Of a DNA stretch of 64,000 nt, positions 1-10,559 are shown piece by piece. Source of the stretch: Phylloscopus collybita. Its lineage: Eukaryota > Chordata > Aves > Passeriformes > Phylloscopidae. Location: contig JAJNNQ010000096.1 in the NCBI GenBank assembly GCA_027886175.1, positions 793,501 to 857,500 of the forward strand, given 5' to 3'. The notes below the pieces were generated by a model that saw only the letters and a list, made by a program, of their open reading frames with translations, was not told where the DNA came from and did not search any database. The translations under genes and the position numbers were made by a program. Each line of letters opens with the position of its first letter. Position 1 is the first letter of the stretch.

Positions 1-2960
1 TACATTTGGGCTTTTAAAATTACCATTTTCTCAGATGAAAGAAATGTGAAGACGAGTCCAAGCTGCTTACCTTGGAGCTCCAAAATAAATCTGCTGAACT
101 GGGTAAGGCTTGTAAAAAGGCAAAAAAAATGAGCTAGGCAGTCATAAAAATATTTTCTGCTGGCCCTAGATCTCATCTGACAGGTGAGAAATGTAATTGC
201 ATATCTTCGTCTACGTTGGGGGCATCTACACAGAAGTGTTCAAAAGTGAATTGCTAATGCTTGTCTAGAATGAGGCAAAGTGTTTGATAATAAGGAAATG
301 AATGTTTAAAAAGGTGTAATAAAAGGAGGAGAAAAGGCAATGTAGATTTTTTTGGCAAAATTTATACCCAGTCATGAGTAAGATGTGTTTCTTTGACTTT
401 GAGTCCAAGTTCAAAGTGACAGTGTTTAAGTTGTGAAACTGCTGTTTATGAAGTAAAGAAGAACTAGTGTTAAAGAGGTATGATACCACAATTGCAAAAA
501 AATGGAAAGAACAGTTCTTTAACCACAACAAGAGGGATGCTTTTTCCAGGTATCACTGACAACCCAAGCTGCAAATCTGACCCAGCATCAGCAAGCGCAG
601 AGAAGGCCTGAATCAGGTGAGACCAAGTTGAATTTCAAAACAGAACTGAGCAATAATAAACTGAAAAGACTCAAATAATTCAAAAATTCTGGAAAAAGAG
701 CTTTCTCTGTTTAACTTCTCTGCTTATGTTCCTACTTTTATTTTTTTCACAGCCGAAAAGAGAATGGGCTTCCAAATGACTGTTTTACAAACGTAAAAAG
801 CTAAAGTTCTATTCTCAAGGTTTTTTTCTAAGGTGACACTCGTAAGTTGGCTGGTATGTTAGCTAATTTATTGTACCCTACCAAACAGACAATGTGCATT
901 AACCTCTTTTTTCTTTAATGTTTCCCTTGGTTATACTGATCAGATCATAATTACAAGAGAAGCACCATCCAGTGCTGAAGGAAATCCAGTTCTCTCAGGT
1001 TCATCGTAGGAGTAAAATTCTCAAATAGTAAAAGAACAGGGGTTTTTAAGAGTTTTAAAAGGAGATATAAAGATTTGGGGTTTTTTTTTCAAGTAAGTAG
1101 CCAAGTAAGTAGATCCATAATATTTTAAAGTATTAATTGCATGGCTTTATATTACTAGTTATTTCTTTAGGATCTTTTATGTGTTTAGTGAAAGGATTTT
1201 TAGGAGTATTGGTTTTGTTAAGTTTTTTTTTATATACAAAAAATATATGGGGCGGTTTGGGGGGATGTTTGCAAATGCCAGTTTTCCGTCCTAGTTGGAG
1301 TTTTGCTGCATCGTAGGGCACATTTCCAAGGACATTTACCAAATTCCTATTGGTAAACCCCAATTGTTCAGCACCAGCCAACTTGCTAAGTGGATTTTTT
1401 TTTTTTTTGCCATAATTCATCTCTCTGTAAAGTTAAATGTACTGCATTTTTACCTGTCCCATTAAAATCCCATTAAAACTTAAATCCTAAACGGCCTAAT
1501 TGCTGTTCCTTGGACACAATGGGGTGGTTCTTTCCTGGCTTGGCACATTTGGATGTTCATCCAAAGTGAGCTTTCCACTCAAACAGAATTTGTTTCCAAG
1601 CAAAACTGGGGATTGCCTAGAAAGCTTTACTTGCTGGGAAGCACAGGGTTTGTTTTCCCTACCCCTGCAGAATCCAGGAGCTGTGTTAGGCAATGGCATG
1701 AGGGGAGAGCTGAATTAATTTTGTCTTTTATTCTATATATAGTTTATTTTACTTTTTATTTATTGCTTTTTTGATTTTGGTTTTTTTTAATGCTATATTT
1801 TGATTTTATTGTGTTTTATTTCTTCATGTTATTTTCTTTCTTATTCTGTATTTTTAAAATGTTTTTATGTTTTATTCCCTCTAATTTTATTTTTATTTTA
1901 GCTTTTTATTTTTTTAATTCCTTTTCTTCTTTAATTTTATTTTTAATATCTATAAATTTTTAATTTTATACATTATTTTTACTTGCTTTCTTTTAGTTTT
2001 GTATTTTTATATTTTTTACTATATTTTTATTACTTTCAAATTTATTTTATTTTTAAATTTTTATTTCTATTTTATTTTATTTTTTCAAGTTTCCTTTCTT
2101 CCTTTATTTTTTTTTCCCCATTACTCTTTCTTGCCCTGAGTGTCTGGAAGTTTGGCTGTTGGCAGGAAAGGAGCTGAAGAACGACACCCATGGCCACGGG
2201 ACGTCTGGGTAGGGTTGAGAGTGCAGGCAGCAAAACCTCTGCCTTTTCTGCTCCATTAAAAAACCTGAACGCGGGCGGTGCCGTGTTTTTCTTTGGAACC
2301 CCCAACAGCAGGGCTCATCCTACCCACGTCCAGCATCACCAGCAGTAGCTTGGTGTCGAGGTGGATTTCAGAGACAGCCATAAAACCAGGGCGGCATTTT
2401 ATGTTGTAACTCTCCAAACCTCATTGTTTACTAACAGAGAAATCCAAACCAAAGCAAACAAAAACACCCCAAAGCAAATCCCCCGAAAAACAGCCCACCT
2501 CCCGAAAAAACACAAAAAGAGAAAATATGCCAATATTATTTTAATGAAAATGAAATCTTTACCCCTTGGAAAGCCACGCCATTTTAATTGTAATTAATTG
2601 TCCTTCTGCTGTGTTAGGTTAATGAATTCATATCACTTAAAATATCATAAATAAATTTAAAATAACATAAACACAAATTTAAAAAATACAGAAATGGAAC
2701 AATATAAATTCCCAAAATAGAAATATAAAACGAAAAAATATTATCAATTATATAAAGACAATATATCATATTACATGTTGCATATAATATGTGAGATGTA
2801 ATATAGATAGGAATATAAAAGATAAATTGTAATGATAAATAGCAATATAAAACCAAAAAAGATTAAAAATTTGGAAATATAACCTAAAATAAAGACTTTT
2901 TTTGGTTTGAATTTCATTGGTGACAGGGTTCTTGTCGTTGTGGTTGGGAGACTTTTGTGG
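1..2960. other. AT-rich non-coding DNA, no gene recognised
   Basis: No exon-like open frame, RNA gene or complete mobile element was recognised. Positions about 1720-2110 are an almost pure T/A low-complexity tract. About 2620-2900 is A/T-rich with many ATATAA words. Base composition changes sharply near 2960, where GC-rich AKT2-linked DNA begins. If this is an AKT2 intron, it is unusually long and AT-rich beside its neighbours. Confidence 0.6.
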
Positions 2961-3204
2961 CATTTAATTTAGAGAATGGAAGGGGATTTTTGGACGCCTT
3001 TTTTGCCTCCGCTCTCTGCCTGTCCCCGACCCAGGGCTGAGCTCCGGCGCGGTGCTGCCACCATGTGGACAGAGCGCGGTACTGCAGCGCTCCCCCTCAG
3101 CCCACCCCGATGCGCGTGGCAGCCCCGGACTGTGAGCTTGTGGGTCTTTCATATCTTTTTTCCCGCCCTTTTTGCCGCCGTCTTGGAAACATCAAGCACT
3201 GCCC

Positions 3205-3585
3205 CAGCCACCTTGGCACACCTGGGATACACCCACACACACCTGGATACACCTGGGATACACCTGGGATACACCTGGGCACACCTGTGTACACCTGGAT
3301 ACACCTGGGATACACCCACACACAACTGGATACACCTGGGCACACCTGGGATACACCCATACATACCTCGATACACCTGCGCACACCTGGGATACACCCA
3401 CACACACCTGGGATACACCCACACACACCTGGGCACACCTGGGCACACCCACACACACCTGGGACACGCCTGGGACACACCTGGGCTACCCATGTATACT
3501 CACACACACCTGGACACACACGGACACAAGTGGGACACACCTGTGCCCACCTGTCCCCATTACCTGTGCTCACCTGTGCTCACCT
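3205..3585. repeat. CACACCTGGGATACACC minisatellite in the AKT2 intron
   Basis: Degenerate tandem units of about 10-17 nt (CACACCTGGG, ATACACC, CACACAC) fill the intron up to the acceptor of the first visible AKT2 exon. The long open frames on both strands here come from the repeat and are not genes. Confidence 0.9.
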
Positions 3586-3591
3586 GTGCAG

Positions 3592-4149
3592 GCTGGGCGG
3601 TGGCCCCGGCGACGCCCGAGAGGTGATGCAGCATCGCTTCTTCACCGGCATTGACTGGCAGGACGTGGTGCAGAGAAAGGTGAGCTGGCCACGCCCCCGG
3701 CCACGCCGCCCCGGCCGTGTGTGCATGTGTGTCACACCTGGGCACACCTGGGCTCACCTGTGTGTGTGTGTGTGTGTGTGTCACACCTGGGCTCACCTGG
3801 GCTCGCCTGTGTGTGTTTGTGTCACACCTGGGCTCACCTGGTAACTCCACCTGGACGCACCTGTGAGTGTCCCCTCTCCTCCCCCCCAGCTGGTGCCGCC
3901 CTTCCGGCTGCAGGTGACGTTGGAGGTGGACACGCGCTACTTCGACGAGGAGTTCATGGCACAGAGCATCACCGTCACCCCACCTGAGAGATGTGAGCTG
4001 ACCTGGCACACCTGTGCCCTCACCTGTCCCTCAACTCTCCCCTCATCTGTCCCACCTGTCCATCCCCAGGTGACCACCTGGACTCCCTGGACTGTGACCA
4101 CCGGACGCATTTCCCGCAATTCTCCTACTCAGCCACCATCCGGGAGTGA
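3592..4149 (+). CDS. AKT2: AKT2 (RAC-beta serine/threonine kinase), last three coding exons
   Basis: AKT2 is the AGC-family kinase acting downstream of PI3K in insulin signalling. Three exons are visible: 3592-3679 (88 nt), 3890-3992 (103 nt) and 4070-4149 (80 nt to the stop). Each acceptor ends in CAG and each internal donor is GTGAGC. They encode the end of the kinase domain (HRFF then WQDVVQ), the C-terminal extension ([11 protein letters not shown], then QSIT) and the hydrophobic motif HFPQFSYS with its regulatory serine, ending IRE-stop. Exon sizes and phases fit my knowledge of mammalian AKT genes. The order and ending fit AKT2, though AKT1 and AKT3 share much of this region. Introns are very short and filled with CACACCTGGG minisatellite. 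The kinase core, PH domain and all earlier exons are absent from the preceding 3.5 kb. This is therefore either the end of a gene with a long upstream intron or a detached 3' fragment. No frame break is seen. Confidence 0.88.
3715..3870. repeat. TG-rich and CACCTGGGCTCACCTG minisatellite, AKT2 intron
   Basis: A short intron made of CACCTGGGCT units with a (GT)n run. It lies between AKT2 exons 3592-3679 and 3890-3992. Confidence 0.85.
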
Positions 4150-4550
4150 CGCACCTGGGCACACCTGGGGACACCTGGACACACACCTGGAAACACCTGG
4201 ACACACACCTGGACACACCTGGACACACCTGGACACATCTGTGTGTGCGTGTGCCCCGCCTGGGGACATCCAGGGACATCTGGGCACACCTGGACACACC
4301 TGGACACACCTTCATGCGTGTGTGTCACACCTGGGCACACCTGGACACACCTTTCGTGCGCGTGTGTCACACCTGTGTGTGTGCATGTCCTGCCTGGGGA
4401 CACCTGGACACACCTGGGCTCATCTGGACACACCTGTGTGTGTGCGTGTGTGTGTCACACCTGGGCACACCTGTGTGTGCGTGTCTCACACCTGGGCTCA
4501 CCTGTGTGTGTGTGCGTGTCACACCTGGTCCCACCTGTCTCACCTGTCCC
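4150..4550. repeat. CACCTGGACACA minisatellite in the AKT2 3' UTR or flank
   Basis: Starts immediately after the AKT2 stop codon. Units of CACCTGGACACA alternate with GTGTGTGTCACACCTGGG. If transcribed, it would be a repeat-rich 3' UTR. Confidence 0.85.
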
Positions 4551-4952
4551 CCCCTAGGTGCTCCGGCCCCGCCCCCCCACCCCCCCCAAGCTCATTTTTG
4601 CAGGTTTTGAAACAAAAAAAAAACAAAAAAAACCCCCAAAACGCCCCGAGCGGCCTTGGACCCCCCACAAAGCCCCCGGCTCAGACCGGCCCAGACTGGG
4701 TGGGTCAAACCAGTTTAAACCGGTTGGTCCCAGCCAGTCCTAGTCCATCCCAGTTCAAACCAGTTCCAACTGGTCAGTCCCGGCCCATCCCTGCCTGGGA
4801 CCCCCCAACCCACCCAGGATGCACCTGGGGCCCCTCCCCCACCACCAGCGTTGCCTCTGAACCCCTCCCCCACCCCGGACCCCTCCCCTCTCTTTTGTGA
4901 GGGTGGGGGAGGGGGGGGAAGGGGGAGGGGAAGGGGGGGCGGTGGAGTACAA

Positions 4953-4980
4953 AAATAAATAAATAAACAAATAAATAAAA
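4953..4980 (+). promoter_or_regulatory. Candidate AKT2 polyadenylation signals
   Basis: A cluster of overlapping AATAAA hexamers about 800 nt after the AKT2 stop, followed by a T/G-rich stretch at 4994-5030. The position and composition suit a poly(A) site. Its use is inferred. Confidence 0.5.
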
Positions 4981-5149
4981 TTTCCTCATTATTTTTGGGG
5001 GGCTGTCGCCTTTTTTTGGGGGGGGGGAAATTTCAGAACTCTGACACCCGCCCCCCCCAAATCCCCAAATACCCCCAAAAATCCCGGGCCCCCTCCCTCC
5101 TCCCCGCCCCCCTCCCTTCCCCCCGCCCCCCGCCAATTTTTGTCACCTT

Positions 5150-5300
5150 CAGTGCCCCTCCCCGATCCATCCCTTTGCACTCGATTGCCCCTCCCCGATC
5201 CATTGCTCTGCGCTCGATTGGCCATCCTTGATCGATTACTCGGCACTTGATTGATCAACCTGGATCGATTGCTCGGCGCTCGATTTGTCATGCCTTGATC
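5150..5300. repeat. Short GATCGATT-containing tandem repeat
   Basis: About four degenerate units of roughly 35-40 nt sharing GATCCATTGCTC or GATCGATTGCTCGG words. Confidence 0.6.
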
Positions 5301-6060
5301 GATTTTTTGTGTTTTGGGGGGTTTTTTGGGTTTTTAACGTTTTTGGGGTTTTTTTGCCTTTTAGGGGGGTTTTTTTGGTTTTTTTGGGTTCTTTTGGGGT
5401 TTTTTGGGGATTTTTGGGGTTTTTTGGTTTTTTTTTAGGGATTTTTTGGGGTTTTTTGGTGTTTTTTTGGAATTTTTGAGGATTTTTTGGGGGTTTTTTG
5501 GGGTTTTTTGGGGGATTTCTTGGGGGTTTTTTTGGGATTGTTTTAGGGATTTTTGGGGGTTTTTTTTAGGGATTTGGGGGGGGCTTTCTTTGATTTTTTT
5601 GGGGTTTTTTTTAGGGATTTTTTGGGGGTTTTTTGGGGGGGGTTTGGGGGGTTTTTTATGGATTTTTGGGGATTTTTTGGGGGTTTATTTTGGATTTTTT
5701 GAGGGTTTTTGGGGGGTTTTTTGGTATTTTTGGGGGGTTTTTGGGGGGTTTTTTGGGGGTTTTTTTTGGGATTTTTTGGGTCGTTTTTTGGATTTTTTGG
5801 GGTTTTTTTTGGGGGGGGGGTTGGGTGGTTTTTTGGATTTTTTGGGTTTTTTTGGGGGGGTTTTGGGATTTTTTGGGGGATTTTGAGGGGTTTTTGGGGG
5901 GGTTTTTTTGGATTTTTTGGGGGTTTTTTTTAGGGATTTTTTTGGGTTTTTTGGGGGGCATTTTGGGGGCTTTTTTTGAGGTTTTCAGAGGATCTTTTGG
6001 GATTTTTTGGGGTTTTTTTTAGCAGGGTTTTTTGGGGGGGGAGTTGGGGAGTTTGGGGAG
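5300..6060. repeat. G/T-only low-complexity tract (G3-8 with T4-9)
   Basis: About 750 nt on the plus strand made almost wholly of G-runs and T-runs with occasional GGGATTTT. It has dozens of consecutive G-runs and so high G-quadruplex potential. The long open frames on both strands come from the tract. It lies inside the putative intron on the 3' side of the minus-strand IkB exon. Confidence 0.9.
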
Positions 6061-6085
6061 TTTTTTTGGGGTGGGGGGCACCCAC

Positions 6086-6174
6086 GGGGGCGTCGGGGTC
6101 GGCACCAGCGCGGAGCAGCAGCTGCAGCAGCTCGGGGTCGCGGCGCAGGACAGCGACGTGGAGGGGGGTGTGAC
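6086..6174 (-). CDS. NFKBIB: Single ankyrin-repeat exon of an IkB-family gene, probably NFKBIB
   Basis: IkB proteins hold NF-kB dimers in the cytoplasm through ankyrin repeats. On the minus strand a pyrimidine-rich acceptor ending CCCAG precedes an 89-nt exon that ends in a GTGGGT donor. It encodes one ankyrin repeat: GHTPLHVAV, then LLQLLLRAGADPDA. From what I know of the family, an exon of this size starting at the GHT of an ankyrin repeat is shared by IkB genes. The GHTPLHVAV start is closest to IkB-beta; BCL3 or another IkB relative is the main alternative. The other exons were not found nearby. The flanks are a G/T tract on one side and a purine minisatellite on the other, so the gene is only partly in view or is a fragment. 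It points towards AKT2, about 2 kb away. Confidence 0.62.
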
Positions 6175-6194
6175 CTGGGGGGGCCAGAAAAACG

Positions 6195-6585
6195 GGGAAA
6201 AGGGTGAAAAATGGGGAAAAACGGTGAAAAATGGGGAAAACGGGGGGGGGACACAAAGAAAAGGGTAAAAAATGGAGAGGAAATGGTAAAAAATGGAGAA
6301 AACTGTGGGGGGGAATGTGAGAAAAATGGTAAAAATGGAGAAAATCGGAGAGAACAATAAGAAAATGGTAAAAAATGGAGAGAAAAGGGTAAAAATAGAG
6401 AGGAAATGGTAAAAGATTGAGAAAATGGTAAAAAAAAGTGGAGAGAAAATGGTAAAAAAATGGAGAGATAATGGTAAAAAAATGGAGAGATAATGGTAAA
6501 AAAATGGAGAGATAATGGTAAAAATGGAGACGAAATGGTAAAAATGGAGAGGAAATGGTAAAAATGGAGAGGAAATGGTAAACGC
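6195..6585. repeat. Purine-rich GGTAAAAATGGAGAGGAAAT minisatellite
   Basis: Tandem degenerate units of about 18-22 nt, almost entirely purine with T, fill the intron side upstream of the IkB exon. The long serine/phenylalanine-rich minus frames are artefacts of this repeat. Confidence 0.88.
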
Positions 6586-6879
6586 AGCGACCGGCACCGA
6601 CTTCTGCCGAACCGAACCGAGCTCAGCCGAACCAGCCGCCTGCTCTCGTGCCCATTAATTAGCGCGAGTGCGCTCACTGCCTAACGAGCTCCTGCCCGCC
6701 CCCCGCTCCCGTCCGTGTCTGTGTAGGCTGGCCAGCAGGGAAACACCGAGTAAACCCCGCTCTGCGGGGTTAACGCGAACCGGCGGCGCCGCTTTCTCGC
6801 TCGGCCCCGCCCCTCAGGGAGCCGAGCCGAGCTGAGCTGGGCGGAGCGCAGCGCAGCGAGCGGCACCGAGCGCAGCCGA

Positions 6880-7560
6880 ACAGAGCCGAGCTTCCCCGAA
6901 GAGCCGAATCTAAACGACCGCATCCGGAAATAGCCGAGGTGTGCCGGGAATAGCCGAGCATAGCCGAGCTTTCCCGAAGAGCCAAATCTAAACGACAGCA
7001 TCCGGAAATAGCCGAGCATAGCCGAACAGAGCCGAGCTTCCCCGAAGAGCCGAATCTAAACGACTGCATCCGGAAAAAGCCGAGGTGTGCCGGGAACAGC
7101 CGAACAGAGCCGAGCTTCCCCGAAGAGCCGAATCTAAACGACCGCATCCGGAAATAGCCGAGGTGTGCCGGGAACAGCCGAGCATAGCCGAACAGAGCCG
7201 AGCTTCCCCGAAGAGCCGAATCTAATCGACGGCATCCGGTAACAGCCGAGGTGTGCCGGGAACAGCCGAGCATAGCCGAGCTTCCCCGAAGAGCCGAATC
7301 TAATCGACGGCATCCGGAAATAGCCGAGCATAGCCGAACAGAGCCGAGCTTCCCCGAAGAGCCGAATCTGAACGACTGCATCCGGAAATAGACGAGCATA
7401 GCCGAACAGAGCCGAGCTTCCCCGAAGAGCCGAATCTGAATGACTGCATCCGGAAATAGCCGAGCATAGCCGAACAGAGCCGAGCTTCCCCGAAGAGCCG
7501 AATCTAAACGACGGCATCCGGTAACAGCTGAGCATAGCCGAACAGAGCCGAAAATGGCCG
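6880..7560. repeat. GCCGAA-rich satellite, about nine units of 65-90 nt
   Basis: Repeated blocks begin GAGCCGAGCTTCCCCGAAGA, continue with CGAATCTAAACGAC and GCATCCGGAAATAGCCGAG, and often add GTGTGCCGGGAACAGCCGAG. Unit length varies because this last block is present or absent. CpG density is high. Minus-strand open frames of up to 275 codons are repeat artefacts. Confidence 0.9.
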
Positions 7561-9180
7561 AGTTCAGCTGTTCAGCTTGTGAAAAACGACGTTTCACCTT
7601 TTTATATTAATTTATAAGTTTAATAAAAATAAAATAAAATAGAATAAAAATAGACAATAAACGAGAAAAAAACCCCAAAGCTCTTTTCGGCCGAGGTGCT
7701 GATTCCAACAACATCAGCACACCGTCTTTTTTCAGATCCTTTGTTTTTAAGGACTTCTCTGTTACATATTTAAATGAGCTAATACATTATTCAAATATTC
7801 GGTTTTGGTTTCAAGACTTCCCTTAATTATGTAGTTTTTCTATGTGGCCTTGCTAAGTCTAGATAGAGGTAGTAAATCTCTCTTCTTCAACAAGGCTCAG
7901 TTGCTCCTTATCTTCAGGGATTCCAGATGGCCCTCCTGTCTTCTGTCTCTTTGAGGAATTAAAAAAACAACAATCCCATCTCTACTTTGTTACAATCTAA
8001 GAATACTTATCTATCACAAATTTTTAAATTCTATTAATAAAAAAAAATGCAATATAACTTTACCATATTATACATAAAGCAATCTGCTTGTTATATGCGA
8101 AAAGCCAACTCCAAAATACGCATTTATAACAAACTGCTGCTCCCCCGGCGGGCTGGCGGGACACGATGCCGCTGTGCCCCGGGAATCGGGGGTTCCCGGG
8201 GAAGGAGCTGAGGACGAGGCCGGGAAAGGGCCCGGAGTGCTCGTGTGCCCCCGAGAGCCCCTGGAACACGTCTTTGGGGTGGTCTGTACGAGCCGCTCGT
8301 GGCCTAAGGGAGAGGGATTTCTCACAAGGACACGCGGCGATGGACAAGGGGAACGGCCCTAGGATGAAGGGAGTTATATATATCTCCCTCCTGATATTTA
8401 TAACTCCTATGAAGGGAGTTATAAATACCAAGAAGAAATGTTTATTTTTCCCAAGGCATTTTCAATTTATACCAGAATTTCTCCTCTCCCCTCAGATCCC
8501 GTATCCTTCAGTTTTCTCATAAAGAATTCTCTGCCTATGCTAGAAAAAAGATTCCCTGGCATCATGGGGAGCGGAGGCGTTTGGGGAGTCCTGGGACTGG
8601 TTATCGTACGTGATTAAGAAATAATTTCTTAAGCTGTCAAGAAAACCAGGATCTCACATGTACTCTGAAATTCTCTCAACACCATTTGCTGCTTCTCTCT
8701 CTGCCAGGGCCCCAAGAAGTTCTGGGTCAGTTCTTGTTCCGTGCTTGCCAGTGACCTTGAGAGATAAGAGAAGGCACCATTATTACTGCTAATTACGGCC
8801 ACAGGCTTTAAACTTTCCACAAGTCAAAAGCTTCTGGAACCAGAAGCAGATATGCCTCACCCTGCCAGAGCTGATTGGTCCGTTCCCTCCCCTGCCCGCA
8901 CAAACACTTCAGCCGCTCTGCCAAACCCAGCACTGTGATCTGACACAGAACCTTTTTCATTTTCAGCTTATTGTCTTAGAACTTAAACAGCCATTAAAAA
9001 TAGAAAACACATGAGATGGACAAAAGCACCCGATAATGGACAAATGTTCAGACTCACATCCTTCTGAAAAATGGTATCTCCAAGTCTTTTAGTATCATCC
9101 CAAGCTCCTCTTCATCCTTAGTATCACTGCGCTGACTCCCAGGTACCTGGCAGGAAAAAGGAGACAGTGGGAACTTGGTG
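7561..9180. other. Unassigned DNA with a possible LTR-like segment near 8.08-8.56 kb
   Basis: No coding exon was recognised. Positions 8130-8350 are GC-rich and include an inverted CCCCGGGAATCGGGGGTTCCC stretch. They are followed at 8365-8435 by two copies of GAAGGGAGTTATA around a TATAACTCC complement. The GC-rich block beside TATAA motifs suggests an old LTR, but no termini or target duplication could be fixed. Confidence 0.35.
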
Positions 9181-9219
9181 GCTTCCCTGAGATCGCTCCC
9201 GGCTCCCCCCGGCCCCACT

Positions 9220-9615
9220 CCGACCCAGCCCCGGCTCCGCCCTGACTCCGGCCCCGTTCTCTCCGGCCCCGGCTCCGCCCTGACTCCGGCCCCGTTCTCT
9301 CCGGCCCCGGCTCCGCCCTGACTCCGGCCCCGTTCTCTCCGGCCCCGGCTCCGCCCTGACTCCGGCCCCGTTCTCTCCGGCCCCGGCTCCGCCCTGACTC
9401 CGGCCCCGTTCTCTCCGGCCCGGGCTCCGCCCTGACTCCGGCCCCGTTCTCTCCGGCCTCGGCTCCGCCCTGACTCCGGCCCCGTTCTCTCCAGCCCCGG
9501 CTCCGCCCTGACTCCGGCCCCGTTCTCTCCGGCCCCGGCTCCGCCCTGACTCCGGCCCCGTTCTCTCCGGCCCCGGCTCCGCCCTGACTCCGGCCCCGTT
9601 CTCTCCGGCCCCGGC
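9220..9615. repeat. 38-bp GC-rich minisatellite, about ten copies
   Basis: Unit: CTCCGCCCTGACTCCGGCCCC, then GTTCTCTCCGGCCCCGG. Copies are nearly identical (single changes such as CCTCGG and CCAGCC), so expansion or homogenisation is recent. Because 38 is not a multiple of three, all reading frames cycle through the repeat. The 213- and 236-codon minus frames are therefore not good evidence of a gene. Confidence 0.93.
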
Positions 9616-9654
9616 TCCCCCCGCTCAGCCCGCCCCGCCCGCCCCCGTCCTCCC

Positions 9655-10417
9655 CGTAGTAGATTCCTGTTTGTGTTGTGTCTGAGAAGTGGCATTTGTG
9701 CTGGAGAAGTGCTGTTGGGAGGAAAGGATGGAATACATCTTCTCCGGAGATGTGCAATGAAGGACTAAATTGCAAGGAAGGGGAGTATTTATAAACTGTC
9801 TCCATGTTTCCCTGTCATCCTGGGCATTTGGATTTAGCCTGGGCTGGTCAGTTAAATCAGAAACAAGCCAACCCAGCTCCTGAACTCTCTATGAATGTTT
9901 GAAACACCTCCACAGAAAGACAAGTTACTAGGGATTCCAAAAGCAAAATTGTAAATGAAGGCTAATGATTGCTGGGGAATTTCCTCAGGAGTTATGAACC
10001 TTAGGCATGTGGGATTTTGGAGGTGGAATCCCAGTTCTGGCCTTGGGTACCTGCAAGAGAAGAGGGGTTTTATCCATAGCAAGGGAAGTCCAGAGCCCCA
10101 GGGTGTCAGCTGCAGACCAGGAGGTGTGCAGGGAATGAGCACACCTGTCTGCCCCTGCCCTCAAACTGAGAGTGACAGCAGCCACAGGTGTGAGCTGTGA
10201 GGATGATGAGGGGACAGGGCAGCCCACAGGTGTGAGCTGTGAGGATGATGAGGGGACAGGGCAGCCCACAGGTGTGAGCTGTGAGGATGATGAGGGGGTG
10301 GCTCCTGCCGCGGGGGCTGCTTGAAGAGGGGAGCCTGGGCTCTCTTCAGCCTGGAGCTGCTGGAGCAGAGGGCTGAGGAGGTGCTGAGGGACAAACCTTT
10401 GTGCTTGGAAGCAGCAG
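9655..10417 (+). promoter_or_regulatory. Promoter and first-exon module, copy 1
   Basis: The TATA-like element TATTTATAAAC (9785-9795) lies in a block repeated at 29.43 kb and, diverged, at 46.84 kb. About 630 nt downstream, an exon-like segment with frame words LELLEQ and VLRDKPLC ends exactly at a GTGAGC donor (10418). The 29-kb copy has a donor (GTAAGC) at the equivalent place, and the 47-kb copy keeps similar exon sequence. Conservation of both the TATA element and the donor suggests the start of a plus-strand transcription unit. Transcription itself is inferred. I do not recognise the gene. Confidence 0.5.
10183..10308 (+). repeat. 42-bp direct repeat, three copies
   Basis: CACAGGTGTGAGCTGTGAGG plus 22 nt, tandemly repeated from 10183, 10225 and 10267 inside the promoter module. 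The 29-kb copy has only one unit, so the triplication arose after the modules separated. Confidence 0.9.
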
Positions 10418-10559
10418 GTGAGCCAGTGTGGGTTTGTAGGGGGGATTTCTTTCCTTTCCCTTTTCAATTTCATCCTGCTAATCCTTTCCTAGTGTCCCCA
10501 AAAAAAGAAAAGTGGGGGTTATGAGGACAAAAAAAGTTCAAATCAGGGGAAGAAACTCT

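Noticed and set aside
1133..1420. A 95-codon minus frame with a protein-like central part
   Set aside because: No known family recognised, no splice signals identified, and poly-A/T runs at both ends. Too little support to call a gene or pseudogene.
3205..4540. CRISPR-like array
   Set aside because: Units are degenerate, directly adjacent and lack unique spacers; it is a minisatellite inside AKT2 introns.
5404..6022. Open frames of 129-160 codons rich in glycine and phenylalanine
   Set aside because: Translation of the G/T low-complexity tract.
6770..7597. A 275-codon minus frame with repeated serine-arginine peptides
   Set aside because: Translation of the GCCGAA satellite. The unit length varies and there is no coding context.
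9054..9805. Long minus open frames of 213 and 236 codons rich in GAGENGAGV-type repeats
   Set aside because: They are two frames of a 38-bp non-triplet minisatellite. All frames give similar repeats, with no start context or splice sites.
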